Shown here in pieces: positions 41,565 through 50,285 of a stretch of 62,691 bases of DNA; position 1 is the stretch's first letter, and every line of letters begins with the position of its first letter. Origin of the DNA: Bacteroidales bacterium. Lineage in GTDB: Bacteria > Bacteroidota > Bacteroidia > Bacteroidales > FEN-979. The notes under the pieces are model-generated. The model worked only from the letters and a program-made list of their open reading frames with translations, made no database searches and was not told where the DNA came from. Location: the NCBI GenBank assembly GCA_030681475.1, contig JAUXWT010000109.1, forward strand, positions 1-62,691, in the 5' to 3' direction. The position numbers were made by a program, and so were the translations under genes.

Positions 41565-42629
41565 ATGCAACACCCGGTTTTCTTAAATAGAAGAACTGTT
41601 TCCATCTATTTTGGTTTGTGGGCCCTCATCATGGGGGGCCACTTTTCCATTTTTTACTTCATCTATTATTTTCCCATTGAGGTATCAGTAGCCGATAGCC
41701 TTGTTTATAACACACTTTTTTCCGGAGTGGGTATCTCCATGTGGTATATTGTCAGGTACAGTATTCCCGAGCAGAAAAATATCTGGAACGTGGTTTTCAA
41801 TCACCTGGCTTATTTAACTCTGACCCTTGTGGTATGGAACGGGTTGGCGTACACGATCCTGGGAACGGTGTTCAAAGCGAATAAGGTTTACATGGATTTA
41901 TTGACAGTCTCCCTCCCCAATAAAGTCATCACCGGATTGATCTTTTATGTTGTAATCGCACTGATTTATTACCTTTTCATCTATTATATGAACCTTCAGG
42001 AGAAGGTCAAGATTGAATCACGGTTGCGCATGGTGCTCAAGGAGACGGAACTTAACATGCTCAAATCCCAGATCAACCCGCACTTTCTGTTCAACAGCCT
42101 GAATTCAATAAGTTCACTTACCATTACCGATCCTGAGAAGGCAAGGGAGATGGTTATAAAATTGTCGGACTTTCTGAGATATTCCGTTTCAAACAACACC
42201 TCCAGTTTTACAACACTCGAAAATGAGATGGCGAATATCCGCCGTTACCTGGAAATTGAGAAGATCCGCTTTGGGGACAAATTGGTATTTAGTTTCAACC
42301 TGCAAGGTTCCTGCCGTAACCATCAGATCCCTGTTATGATTTTACAGCCATTATTTGAAAATGCCATCAAACACGGGGTTTATGAAAGTATTGAGCAGGT
42401 CAGTATCGAGATGGACTGTGAGTACAAGGAGGGATACCTGGAAATCCTCATTATCAACGATTTTGATCCACATGCCCATCCGCGCAAAGGGACCGGCATC
42501 GGCTTGAACAACATCCGGGAGCGGTTAAGATTGCTGTATAAAAACGACAAACTTCTGCGGACAGTGATTGACGGAACAAGATTCTCTGTATATTTGAGTC
42601 TGCCAAATACTGAAAATAGAGAAACTTGA
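41565..42629 (+). CDS. LytS-type sensor histidine kinase
   Basis: 354 residues. Four membrane segments occupy the first about 140 residues, then the His_kinase domain with the phosphoacceptor in QINPHFLFNSLNSISSL near residue 176, and an ATP-binding domain with PLFENAIKHGVYE and GTGIGLNNIRERL near 305-320. It is expected to autophosphorylate and pass phosphate to the LytTR regulator 19 bases downstream. It lacks a known sensor fold, so the LiaF-like protein upstream may provide the input. Confidence 0.92.
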   Translation: MQHPVFLNRRTVSIYFGLWALIMGGHFSIFYFIYYFPIEVSVADSLVYNTLFSGVGISMWYIVRYSIPEQKNIWNVVFNHLAYLTLTLVVWNGLAYTILGTVFKANKVYMDLLTVSLPNKVITGLIFYVVIALIYYLFIYYMNLQEKVKIESRLRMVLKETELNMLKSQINPHFLFNSLNSISSLTITDPEKAREMVIKLSDFLRYSVSNNTSSFTTLENEMANIRRYLEIEKIRFGDKLVFSFNLQGSCRNHQIPVMILQPLFENAIKHGVYESIEQVSIEMDCEYKEGYLEILIINDFDPHAHPRKGTGIGLNNIRERLRLLYKNDKLLRTVIDGTRFSVYLSLPNTENRET

Positions 42630-42648
42630 AAGTATTAAAAGTTATATC

Positions 42649-43398
42649 ATGATCCTCCGTACCATTTTAATCGATGATGAGCAACCTGCAAGGGAAGTAG
42701 TAAAACATTATCTTCGGGATTTCCCTGAGATAGAGATCCTTGGTGAATTTTCTGATGGTTTTGGCGGCCTTAAAGCCATCCAGGAACTGAAACCTGATCT
42801 GGTATTTCTCGATGTACAAATGCCGAAGCTCACCGGCCTCGAATTGCTTGACCTTCTTGAACAACCTCCGTTGATCATTTTCAGCACGGCATACGATCAG
42901 TATGCCATCAAGGCCTTTGAAATGAATGCCATTGATTACCTGTTGAAACCATATTCACAGGAACGCTTTACCCAGGCAGTTCATAAGGCGTTAGCCCAGG
43001 CAAGTGGCGGAATCAATATGTCTGCACCGGTTCAAAATCTTGTTAAAACACTTGATGATGATCCGGAATATCTCCAGCGTATTGCGGTAAAGTCACGCCA
43101 TAAAGTCACTGTTGTCCCTATTGATGAGATCATTTATTTCGAAGCCGAGGGAGATTACGTGATGCTGCATACCAAAGAGGCGAAACATCTCAAGGAAAAA
43201 ACCATGAAGTACTTTGAATCGCATCTTGACCCGAAACAATTTATCCGCATCCACCGATCTTATATCCTCAATGCCAGTTTTATTGACAGGATTGAATACT
43301 ATGACAAGGAAAATTATGCCGTCATTACAAAAAACGGCGCTAAACTGAGGGCAAGTACCACCGGTTATAAAATTCTGAAACAGGCATTGAACATGTAG
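42649..43398 (+). CDS. LytTR-type response regulator
   Basis: 249 residues. The receiver domain has IDDEQ at residues 8-12 and the phosphorylated Asp in LVFLDVQMPKLTG near residue 56. A C-terminal LytTR DNA-binding domain from about residue 145 contains FIRIHRSYILNASFIDRIE near 200-218. It is the partner of the kinase upstream and completes a three-gene envelope-sensing operon. Targets are unknown. Confidence 0.92.
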   Translation: MILRTILIDDEQPAREVVKHYLRDFPEIEILGEFSDGFGGLKAIQELKPDLVFLDVQMPKLTGLELLDLLEQPPLIIFSTAYDQYAIKAFEMNAIDYLLKPYSQERFTQAVHKALAQASGGINMSAPVQNLVKTLDDDPEYLQRIAVKSRHKVTVVPIDEIIYFEAEGDYVMLHTKEAKHLKEKTMKYFESHLDPKQFIRIHRSYILNASFIDRIEYYDKENYAVITKNGAKLRASTTGYKILKQALNM

Positions 43399-43476
43399 CC
43401 TTGAATAGGATCACGCAAGGCATAAGACCATTGAAATATAATTTCTGTTATTTGGTTAACAAACACAATTTGTTTG

Positions 43477-43484
43477 TAATTTTG
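43477..43484 (+). promoter_or_regulatory. TAnnTTTG promoter element for ppnP
   Basis: TAATTTTG lies 16 bases upstream of the ppnP start codon. A TTTG at 43451-43454 is near the -33 position. Confidence 0.5.
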
Positions 43485-43500
43485 ACGTACTAAATAACCT

Positions 43501-43785
43501 ATGATGTTTAAAACGAACGAATACTTTGACGGCAAGGTGAAATCGATCGCCTTCGCTACCCCCGAAGGACCTGCCACCATGGGCGTGATGTCCGCTGGAG
43601 AATATGAATTCGGAACCTCCACGGTTGAACACATCACTGTGATCTCAGGGATCATGGTGATTCAGTTGCCGGATGAGTTGGAATGGAAATCTTATAAACC
43701 TTTTGAGATGTTCATTGTTCCCAAGGATAAAAAATTCAAGCTCAGGATCTCCTCCGATGCTGCATACCTGTGCCTCTATCTTTAA
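43501..43785 (+). CDS. ppnP: Pyrimidine/purine nucleoside phosphorylase (DUF1255)
   Basis: 94 residues, the full length of the small cupin family of E. coli PpnP. TNEYFDGKVKSIAF at the start, GTSTVEHITVISG in the middle, and the final PKDKKFKLRISSDAAYLCLY are conserved. It splits nucleosides with phosphate. It has its own promoter and is followed by an outer-membrane protein gene 26 bases later. Confidence 0.9.
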   Translation: MMFKTNEYFDGKVKSIAFATPEGPATMGVMSAGEYEFGTSTVEHITVISGIMVIQLPDELEWKSYKPFEMFIVPKDKKFKLRISSDAAYLCLYL

Positions 43786-43811
43786 TTTATTTAACACTAA
43801 TACAAAAAGAA

Positions 43812-44420
43812 ATGAAAAGGGTGATCCTGTTATCCATGATGTTGCTGTTCGCCGGAGTTACAACCATGTTTGGCCAGCCTGCAGAGGCGCCGATAAAAAA
43901 GAATCAAACAGATCTTTTTAATGATTTTTATATCTCCTACGGCACCGGAACACTCTATTATTTTATTGAAAACGAGGGCATGGAGGCAAAAAACCTGTCT
44001 GGAACGTTTTTAGTTGGATTTTCGCGTTCCATTAACAAATTGATTGCTGTAGGATTTCAGTTGAGCTATACCAACATTGACCGAACCGGAATAGATTATC
44101 TTTACAGTTATCAGCAAACAGTATCCTACACGAATACAAAAATGACAGATAATCTCTGGCAGGGCATTGCCAACGTTCGGTTCCGTTACCTGAACACCCC
44201 GGCTTTTTGTATGTATTCAGGTGTTGGCATGGGCGTTACAATGGATTATTATCATAAAACGGTTGACTCGGTTGCCTCGAATGGTCAAAAGTTACTGCCT
44301 GCCGGTCAGTTAACACTTCTTGGTTTTCGCTTTGGCCGGGCGATCAGTTTCTTTGGTGAGTTTGGAATCGGCACCAACTCAATCCTCAATGCCGGTATAA
44401 GCTATAAATTTGGCGATTGA
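43812..44420 (+). CDS. Outer membrane beta-barrel protein
   Basis: 202 residues from ATG 43812, where a signal peptide begins (MKRVILLSMMLLFAGVTTMFGQ). The earlier in-frame Met lies inside the ppnP gene. The rest is alternating strands rich in Tyr and Gly (YFIENEGMEAKNLSGTFLVGF and others), ending in a strand with ISYKFGD. It is a small barrel of unknown role. Convergent with pyruvate kinase at 9 bases. Confidence 0.75.
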   Translation: MKRVILLSMMLLFAGVTTMFGQPAEAPIKKNQTDLFNDFYISYGTGTLYYFIENEGMEAKNLSGTFLVGFSRSINKLIAVGFQLSYTNIDRTGIDYLYSYQQTVSYTNTKMTDNLWQGIANVRFRYLNTPAFCMYSGVGMGVTMDYYHKTVDSVASNGQKLLPAGQLTLLGFRFGRAISFFGEFGIGTNSILNAGISYKFGD

Positions 44421-44428
44421 CGTAGTTG

Positions 44429-45847
44429 TCACGGGATCATGTGAACCTTGATGAAATTTGTTCCGCCGGATTTATGAGCAGGAATTCCCCCAAGCAGCAG
44501 CATCTTATCTCCAGACCTGGCAAGATTTCGTTGCACAAGATTTCTTTCGGCAACCTCTACCATTTCATTAAATGTGTCGGGATGATCTGTGATTAAAACA
44601 GGAATAATTCCCCAGATTAAGTTAAGGGCATGATACACATTTCTATGCGTGGTGAGAGCGAATACAGGTGAATCAGGGCGTTCGGCGGCTATGAATTGAG
44701 CGCTTCTTCCGCTGTTTGTCATTACAACGATGCAGGCAGGATTGATAACATCCTCTATCTGGTTTGCTGCACGACAGAGGGCAACGATATCGGAATTATC
44801 CGTTGGCGGGTAAGTTTTAAAATCAATTCTGGACTCAACATCCAGGGCAATTTTTACCATCATTTCAACTGCTTTTACTGGATGATCACCCATGGCCGTT
44901 TCACCGGAAAGCATGATGGCATCGGTTCCATCGATGATGGCATTGGCCACATCGCTTGCTTCTGCACGCGTAGGCCTCGGTTCATGGATCATGCTCTCGA
45001 GCATCTGTGTGGCTGTGATCACGGTTTTCCCGCTTCTGTTGCACAACTCAATGATGCGTTTTTGCAGCATCGGAACCTTTTCGGGGCTCATCTCAACACC
45101 AAGATCCCCGCGGGCAACCATGATCCCGTTCACAACATTCACAATCTCCTCGAGATGTTCAATGGCCTGGGGTTTCTCAATTTTAGCCAGGATGGGTTTC
45201 TCGTATCCTTTTTTGGTGATAAAATCCCGGAGGGTGATTACATCTTCGGCCGACCGGACGAAACTTAGCGAAACCCAGTCGATGTCCATCGACAACCCGA
45301 ATTCCAGATCAAGGAGGTCTTTTTCTGTCATAGCGGGTAAGCGGAGGTTGAGATCAGGGAAATTCACCCCTTTTTGATCAAACAGCAAACCACCATCAAC
45401 TACCATGCACAACACATCCTTTCCCTTAATTTCAATAATTTCTAGTTCGATTAACCCATCGGCCATCAGAACCTGCATCCCTGGTCTTGCATCCTCTGCA
45501 ACATAAGGATAGTCGATCGGGATGGTTGAGGATGAAGATGTGTATTCCGACTGGGGCACCAGCGTGATGATATCACCTTTATGGAGGTCAATTTTCCCCC
45601 CGGGAAGCAGGCCGACTCTGATCTTTGGCCCCTGAAGGTCCTGCAAAATCGTTATGGGTTTATTCAATTCAGATGAAATTTGCCGCAGCGATTTGATCAC
45701 CCTGGCATGATCCTCATGGGTCCCGTGAGAAAAGTTCAGCCGGGCTACATCCATCCCGGCTACGATCAACTGCCGGATCATGTCCGGTGAACTGCTTGCC
45801 GGCCCGATAGTAACAACAATCTTTGTGCGGCGAAACGGATTTTTCAT
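44429..45847 (-). CDS. pyk: Pyruvate kinase
   Basis: 472 residues. RTKIVVTIGPASSSPDMIRQL at the start, the substrate/metal motif GIMVARGDLGVEMSPE near residue 242, and the K+/Mg2+ region TATQMLESMIHEPRPTRAE near 278 are all present. It makes ATP from phosphoenolpyruvate, the last step of glycolysis. Full family length. It stands upstream of nothing on its own strand and convergent with the small barrel gene. Confidence 0.95.
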   Translation of the reverse strand: MKNPFRRTKIVVTIGPASSSPDMIRQLIVAGMDVARLNFSHGTHEDHARVIKSLRQISSELNKPITILQDLQGPKIRVGLLPGGKIDLHKGDIITLVPQSEYTSSSSTIPIDYPYVAEDARPGMQVLMADGLIELEIIEIKGKDVLCMVVDGGLLFDQKGVNFPDLNLRLPAMTEKDLLDLEFGLSMDIDWVSLSFVRSAEDVITLRDFITKKGYEKPILAKIEKPQAIEHLEEIVNVVNGIMVARGDLGVEMSPEKVPMLQKRIIELCNRSGKTVITATQMLESMIHEPRPTRAEASDVANAIIDGTDAIMLSGETAMGDHPVKAVEMMVKIALDVESRIDFKTYPPTDNSDIVALCRAANQIEDVINPACIVVMTNSGRSAQFIAAERPDSPVFALTTHRNVYHALNLIWGIIPVLITDHPDTFNEMVEVAERNLVQRNLARSGDKMLLLGGIPAHKSGGTNFIKVHMIP

Positions 45848-45903
45848 GGAAAATATTTGAGGATGAAATAATAACTAAAACAGGTGTAAGGACAGGGGAA
45901 CAA

Positions 45904-47295
45904 CTATAGTTCAATACTGTCGCCATATTGCGGTAAAAATGGCTGCAAACCATATCTTTTCCGGATGATGTCAGACAGGGGCATTCTGGCTTTCTCCTCA
46001 CCGTGTGTAAGTACCACACGCGGCCGGTCAGGTGCAAGGACATTAAACCAGTTCAACAAATCGGTTTGGCCGGCATGTGCACTGAATCCTCCGAGTTTAT
46101 GAATCTTCGCCCTTACGGCAATACGTTCACCGAAAATGTTCACTGTTGAATTCCCGTCAACCAGTTTCCTTCCAAGAGTCCCTTGTGCCTGGTATCCAAC
46201 GATGAGCACAGAGGTTTCCGGTTTCCACAGGTTGTGCCGCAGATGATGTTTGATACGGCCGGCATTGCACATACCCGAACCGGCAATGATCATGCAAGGT
46301 CCTTTCACATCATTGAGTCGCCTGGATTCTTCGGCAGAAGGCGTCGGTCGGATATACCCTTTGTCCCGCTCCATTTCGCCACTGCCAATTAATTCGATCA
46401 TCTCTTCGTCAAACAGTTCCGGATGGCTCATGTAAATTCTCGATGCCTCGATGGCCATCGGACTGTCAATGTAGATTGGAAAGCGCGGCAGTCCGCCTTT
46501 TCGGAAGGCCTGTTCGATGTAATAAATAATATCCTGGGTGCGGCCGATCGCAAAGGAGGGCACCAGTATTTTACCCTTCAGATGCAATGCCTCCCCGATG
46601 ATCGCGATGGCCTCGTCAATAGTCTCCTGCAACGGTTTGTGGTCGCGGTCGCCGTAGGTTGATTCCATGATCACCATGTCGGCTTCCCTGAACGGCTCCG
46701 GATCACGCACAATGGGCATGCCTGTTGCGCCCAGATCGCCGGAAAAGATCACCGATTTTTTACCCTTTCCATCCGATACAGTCAGCTTCAGACTTCCTGA
46801 TCCCATGATGTGGCCTGCTTCATCCACAATGATCTCCATTCCTTTGGCGACAGGGAAGGGTGTGTGGTAGGTGAGCGGTTTCATCTGACGGATCGCCGTC
46901 TCAACATCGTCCTCTTCGAAAGCAGGCCTGATCTTCGGTTTGCCATTCCTGACCAGCATCCGGTTCAGTTTTTCAAGGTCGCTGGTTTGTACCTTCAAGG
47001 AATCACGAAGCACGAGCGCGGCAAGGTCAAGGGTTGCCGGAGTTCCGAAAACCGGACCACGGTAGCCATTCCGCACTGCATGAGGCAGCCTTCCGCAATG
47101 GTCGAGATGGGCATGGGTCAATACGATCGCGTCGAGTGTGTTGTAATTTACAGGCGGAGCGGCTTTATTCCGGGATTCATCCCGCCGGCCTCCCTGGAAC
47201 ATCCCGCAATCGATCATGATTCGGGCATCAGTAGATTCACAATAATAAGCCGTTCCTGTAACTCCGCCGGCGGCGCCATAAAAAGTGATTTTCAT
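45904..47295 (-). CDS. Metallo-beta-lactamase / beta-CASP RNA-processing nuclease
   Basis: 463 residues. The metal site LTHAHLDHCGRLPHAV is near residue 60, SGDLGATGMPIV near 186, and the beta-CASP region shows IIAGSGMCNAGRIKHHL near 333. A C-terminal KH-like RMMBL segment has LGGFSAHAGQTDLLNWF near 415. Such enzymes are CPSF-73/YSH1-like ribonucleases. It is a single-gene unit with a TATCTTTA element at 47337-47330 upstream. Confidence 0.9.
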   Translation of the reverse strand: MKITFYGAAGGVTGTAYYCESTDARIMIDCGMFQGGRRDESRNKAAPPVNYNTLDAIVLTHAHLDHCGRLPHAVRNGYRGPVFGTPATLDLAALVLRDSLKVQTSDLEKLNRMLVRNGKPKIRPAFEEDDVETAIRQMKPLTYHTPFPVAKGMEIIVDEAGHIMGSGSLKLTVSDGKGKKSVIFSGDLGATGMPIVRDPEPFREADMVIMESTYGDRDHKPLQETIDEAIAIIGEALHLKGKILVPSFAIGRTQDIIYYIEQAFRKGGLPRFPIYIDSPMAIEASRIYMSHPELFDEEMIELIGSGEMERDKGYIRPTPSAEESRRLNDVKGPCMIIAGSGMCNAGRIKHHLRHNLWKPETSVLIVGYQAQGTLGRKLVDGNSTVNIFGERIAVRAKIHKLGGFSAHAGQTDLLNWFNVLAPDRPRVVLTHGEEKARMPLSDIIRKRYGLQPFLPQYGDSIEL

Positions 47296-47329
47296 AATTC
47301 AGAAGATTGGTGACACAGGGGTTTGTTTG

Positions 47330-47337
47330 TAAAGATA
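47330..47337 (-). promoter_or_regulatory. TAnnTTTA promoter element for the beta-CASP nuclease gene
   Basis: TATCTTTA on the minus strand, 34 bases upstream of the start at 47295. It differs from the consensus in the last base only. Confidence 0.45.
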
Positions 47338-47407
47338 GAACTTTTATTGCGAAAGATACCATTGATTTTATTTGGTTATGACGCCTAAGGTTGTTAGTTT
47401 TACGGGC

Positions 47408-48595
47408 ATGAAACAAATGTTTTTCTGTGCATTTTTTCTATTCATGGTTCTGAACCCCCAACTTTTTTCCCAGGAGGATAACACCCGTTCATGGCAGTTG
47501 AAAGGATATCTCAACGATATGCAGATGGCTCGGTTCAGCAGCATCGACGATCCATGGGTTCTTGACCAGGAAATTCACAACCGGATCGATTTTACCTGGA
47601 ATCCCGGAATTGTTTTCAGAACGGGTATCGGATTGCGCAACCGGTTCATTTTTGGAAACTCGATCTCCTCCGATCCATTATACAAGGAGAGGCTGTTTAA
47701 CGACAACGGCCTGGCTAACCTGAACTGGGATGTCTTTTCCTCCACCTCCTTTGCCCTGGTGACCCAGTTTGACCGTGCTTGGCTATCATTTACCACCGGA
47801 AAGGTTCAGTTGACCATCGGCAGGCAGCGAATCAACTGGGGACAGACTTTCGTTTGGAACCCCAACGATATTTTCAATACTTACTCTTATTTCGATTTTG
47901 ATTATCCTGAGCGGCCAGGGAGTGATGCCGTGCGGATTCAGTATTACCCATCGGGCACCTCAACAGTTGAGTTTGCTTCAAAATGGAATGACAAGGGGAA
48001 GATCACTGTAGCCGGGATGGGAAGATTCAATACAGGGGGATATGATATCCAGTTTATGGCTGGTTTGGTGGATGACCGGGATTATGTGATCGGAGCAGGG
48101 TGGTCGGGGAACATTGCTTCTGCAGCCTTCCGCGGTGAGATGTGTTATTATCAGCCCAAAAGAAATTTTCGGGATACTTCCGGAGTTTTGCTGGCCACCA
48201 TCGGGGCCGACTATACCTTTACCAACTCTTTGGCGCTGACTTTCCAGGTTTTTTACAACCAGTTGCCATCAGGGTACCAGCCTGAAGGTCTTTCGGGCCT
48301 CTACCAGGCGCCCGCTACACCCAAAATGCTCTCCATCACCGAATGGAATATCTTCCTGATGGGGTACTATCCGGTAACTCCCTTGTTTGATGTCTCCCTG
48401 GCTGTTATGTACGATCCGGCCATTAGGGGATGGTTTGTCGGACCAACGCTGAATTATAATGTCAAACAGAATATCGATCTGAGTCTTTTTATACAGTATT
48501 TTAATGGCCGGTTTAAGAACACCGGAGCGCTATATGTTCAGAATCTCTATTTTCAAGCCTGCCTTGCAGCCCTCCGGCTGAAATGGAGTTTTTGA
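47408..48595 (+). CDS. Porin-like outer membrane protein
   Basis: 395 residues from ATG 47408, the start of a signal peptide (MKQMFFCAFFLFMVLNPQLFSQ). Earlier codons do not fit one. A beta-barrel follows, with FTTGKVQLTIGRQRINWGQTF near residue 130 and a terminal aromatic LKWSF. No specific family name is certain; it resembles the DUF1302-type porins found before LolA-like genes and MacB-like permeases in Bacteroidota. First gene of a five-gene run, 46 bases before the LolA-like gene. Confidence 0.75.
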   Translation: MKQMFFCAFFLFMVLNPQLFSQEDNTRSWQLKGYLNDMQMARFSSIDDPWVLDQEIHNRIDFTWNPGIVFRTGIGLRNRFIFGNSISSDPLYKERLFNDNGLANLNWDVFSSTSFALVTQFDRAWLSFTTGKVQLTIGRQRINWGQTFVWNPNDIFNTYSYFDFDYPERPGSDAVRIQYYPSGTSTVEFASKWNDKGKITVAGMGRFNTGGYDIQFMAGLVDDRDYVIGAGWSGNIASAAFRGEMCYYQPKRNFRDTSGVLLATIGADYTFTNSLALTFQVFYNQLPSGYQPEGLSGLYQAPATPKMLSITEWNIFLMGYYPVTPLFDVSLAVMYDPAIRGWFVGPTLNYNVKQNIDLSLFIQYFNGRFKNTGALYVQNLYFQACLAALRLKWSF

Positions 48596-48641
48596 ACCCG
48601 GAGGAGAAATGCGAATTGCGAATAACAATAACGAATAACGA

Positions 48642-49046
48642 ATGAAAAAGGTCTTTTTACTATTTATTTTCAGTATTGCCGGATGTGCAATTTTTTCACA
48701 GGATGCCGCCGACATTGTTAAGAAAGCAGATGACCTGATGCAGGGGGTTACGAGCCAGAGCGAAATGGAGATGACCATTATCCGGCCAACCTGGCAAAGG
48801 TCCATAACGTTTAAAAACTGGGGAAAAGGGCGGGAACATTCCATGACCCTGATCACTGCCCCACCAAAGGAGAGCGGACAATCGTTTCTGAAATTGAAAA
48901 ACGACATGTGGAGTTGGAATCCAACCATCAACCGGATGATCAAGTTCCCTCCCTCGATGATGTCGCAGGGGTGGATGGGTTCCGATTATACCAACGACGA
49001 CATCCTGAAGGAATCGTCGCTCGTTCTTGATTATAACCACAAATAA
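48642..49046 (+). CDS. LolA-like outer-membrane lipoprotein-sorting protein, C-terminally truncated
   Basis: 134 residues with a signal peptide (KKVFLLFIFSIAGCAIFSQ) and the start of a LolA-like domain: ADIVKKADDLMQG, MEMTIIRPTWQR, and MSQGWMGSDYTNDDILKESS. Members of this group normally run to about 240-260 residues, with another beta-rich half after the VLDYNHK point where this one stops. The next gene starts only 9 bases later, so the second half is deleted rather than frame-shifted. The half domain is unlikely to close the lipid-binding barrel. The start codon lies in an AATAACGAATAACGAATG phrase. Confidence 0.8.
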   Translation: MKKVFLLFIFSIAGCAIFSQDAADIVKKADDLMQGVTSQSEMEMTIIRPTWQRSITFKNWGKGREHSMTLITAPPKESGQSFLKLKNDMWSWNPTINRMIKFPPSMMSQGWMGSDYTNDDILKESSLVLDYNHK

Positions 49047-49055
49047 ATAAAAACC

Positions 49056-50276
49056 ATGGAGATCGTTCTGATAGCATGGCGGAACCTCTGGCGTAATAAA
49101 CGCCGTACATTGATCACAGCAGCCTCTGTTTTCTTTGCAATATGGTTTGCATTGATCATGCGTTCCTTCCAGTTGGGCAGCTACGAACTGATGGTCAACA
49201 ACATTGTACATGCCTATTCGGGTTACTTCCAGGTTCATGCAAAAGGGTATTGGGACGATAAAGTGCTTAACAACGGGTTTGTCAATACCAATGAGCTGGA
49301 ATTAAATCTTCAAAAAACTGAAGGAGTTGCCGGTTATGCCCCCCGGCTTGAAACATTTGCGTTGGCATCGTATGGAATGCAAACCAAAGGCGTGGTGGTG
49401 AATGGCGTTGATCCGGATGCGGAAAACGGGCTGACCTCACTCCAGAAAAAGATGGTTACGGGGCAATACCTTAAACCGGATGATTCAGGAGCCCTGATCA
49501 GTCAGCGATTGGCGAAGTATCTTAAGATCGGGGTGGGTGATACACTTGTGATCATCGGGCAAGGTTATCACGGGGCAACTGCTGCAGGAATCTTTCCGGT
49601 GAGAGGGATCGTTCGCTTTCCCTCTCCTGATCTTGACAGCCGGCTGGTTTACCTCAGTCTGCCTGTTGCGAGAAACCTGCTCAACGCCAGGGATATGCTT
49701 ACTTCAATTGCTTTTAACGTGGAAGATCCCGGTAAATATAAAACCGTGGCGAAACATGTAAATTCGCAGCTTGACAACGGTTTATTCGAGGTGATGACCT
49801 GGGAGGAGATGATGCCCGATGTGGTTCAGCAGATCCGGGCCGACAGCGCATCAGGGCTGATCATGCTCGGCATCTTGTATATGATCGTCGGATTCGGGAT
49901 CTTCGGCACCATGCTGATGATGCTGAATGAACGGTCACGTGAGTTTGGGATGATGATCGCCATCGGCATGCAGAAAGGACGGCTGATGCTCATTGTGATC
50001 ACGGAGACCCTCTTCCTTGGATTACTGGGCATTGTTTCCGGTGTAATGGCTGCCATCCCGCCCATCTATTATTTCTACATTCACCCCATTCCGCTTACCG
50101 GTGATATGGCTGAGTCAACCATCCGGATGGGTTTTGAACCATTAATGCCAACCGCGTGGGAATCTTCATACTTCATCGCCCAATCATTGGTGGTGCTGAT
50201 AATTATCCTGATGGTGATGTTCCTGCCGGTGATGAGAATCAGAAGACTTACAGTAATCAAAGCAATGCGACATTAA
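49056..50276 (+). CDS. ABC transporter permease (LolC/MacB-like), first copy
   Basis: 406 residues. WRNLWRNKRRTLITAASVFFA forms the first membrane segment, followed by a large periplasmic domain (about 45-260) and three C-terminal FtsX helices (MLGILYMIVGFGIFGTMLMM near residue 270 and two more). It is expected to pair with the second permease and the ATPase at 51522-52208, for lipoprotein or lipid export or envelope remodelling in the inner membrane. Confidence 0.88.
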   Translation: MEIVLIAWRNLWRNKRRTLITAASVFFAIWFALIMRSFQLGSYELMVNNIVHAYSGYFQVHAKGYWDDKVLNNGFVNTNELELNLQKTEGVAGYAPRLETFALASYGMQTKGVVVNGVDPDAENGLTSLQKKMVTGQYLKPDDSGALISQRLAKYLKIGVGDTLVIIGQGYHGATAAGIFPVRGIVRFPSPDLDSRLVYLSLPVARNLLNARDMLTSIAFNVEDPGKYKTVAKHVNSQLDNGLFEVMTWEEMMPDVVQQIRADSASGLIMLGILYMIVGFGIFGTMLMMLNERSREFGMMIAIGMQKGRLMLIVITETLFLGLLGIVSGVMAAIPPIYYFYIHPIPLTGDMAESTIRMGFEPLMPTAWESSYFIAQSLVVLIIILMVMFLPVMRIRRLTVIKAMRH

Positions 50277-50285
50277 CCTTAACTT

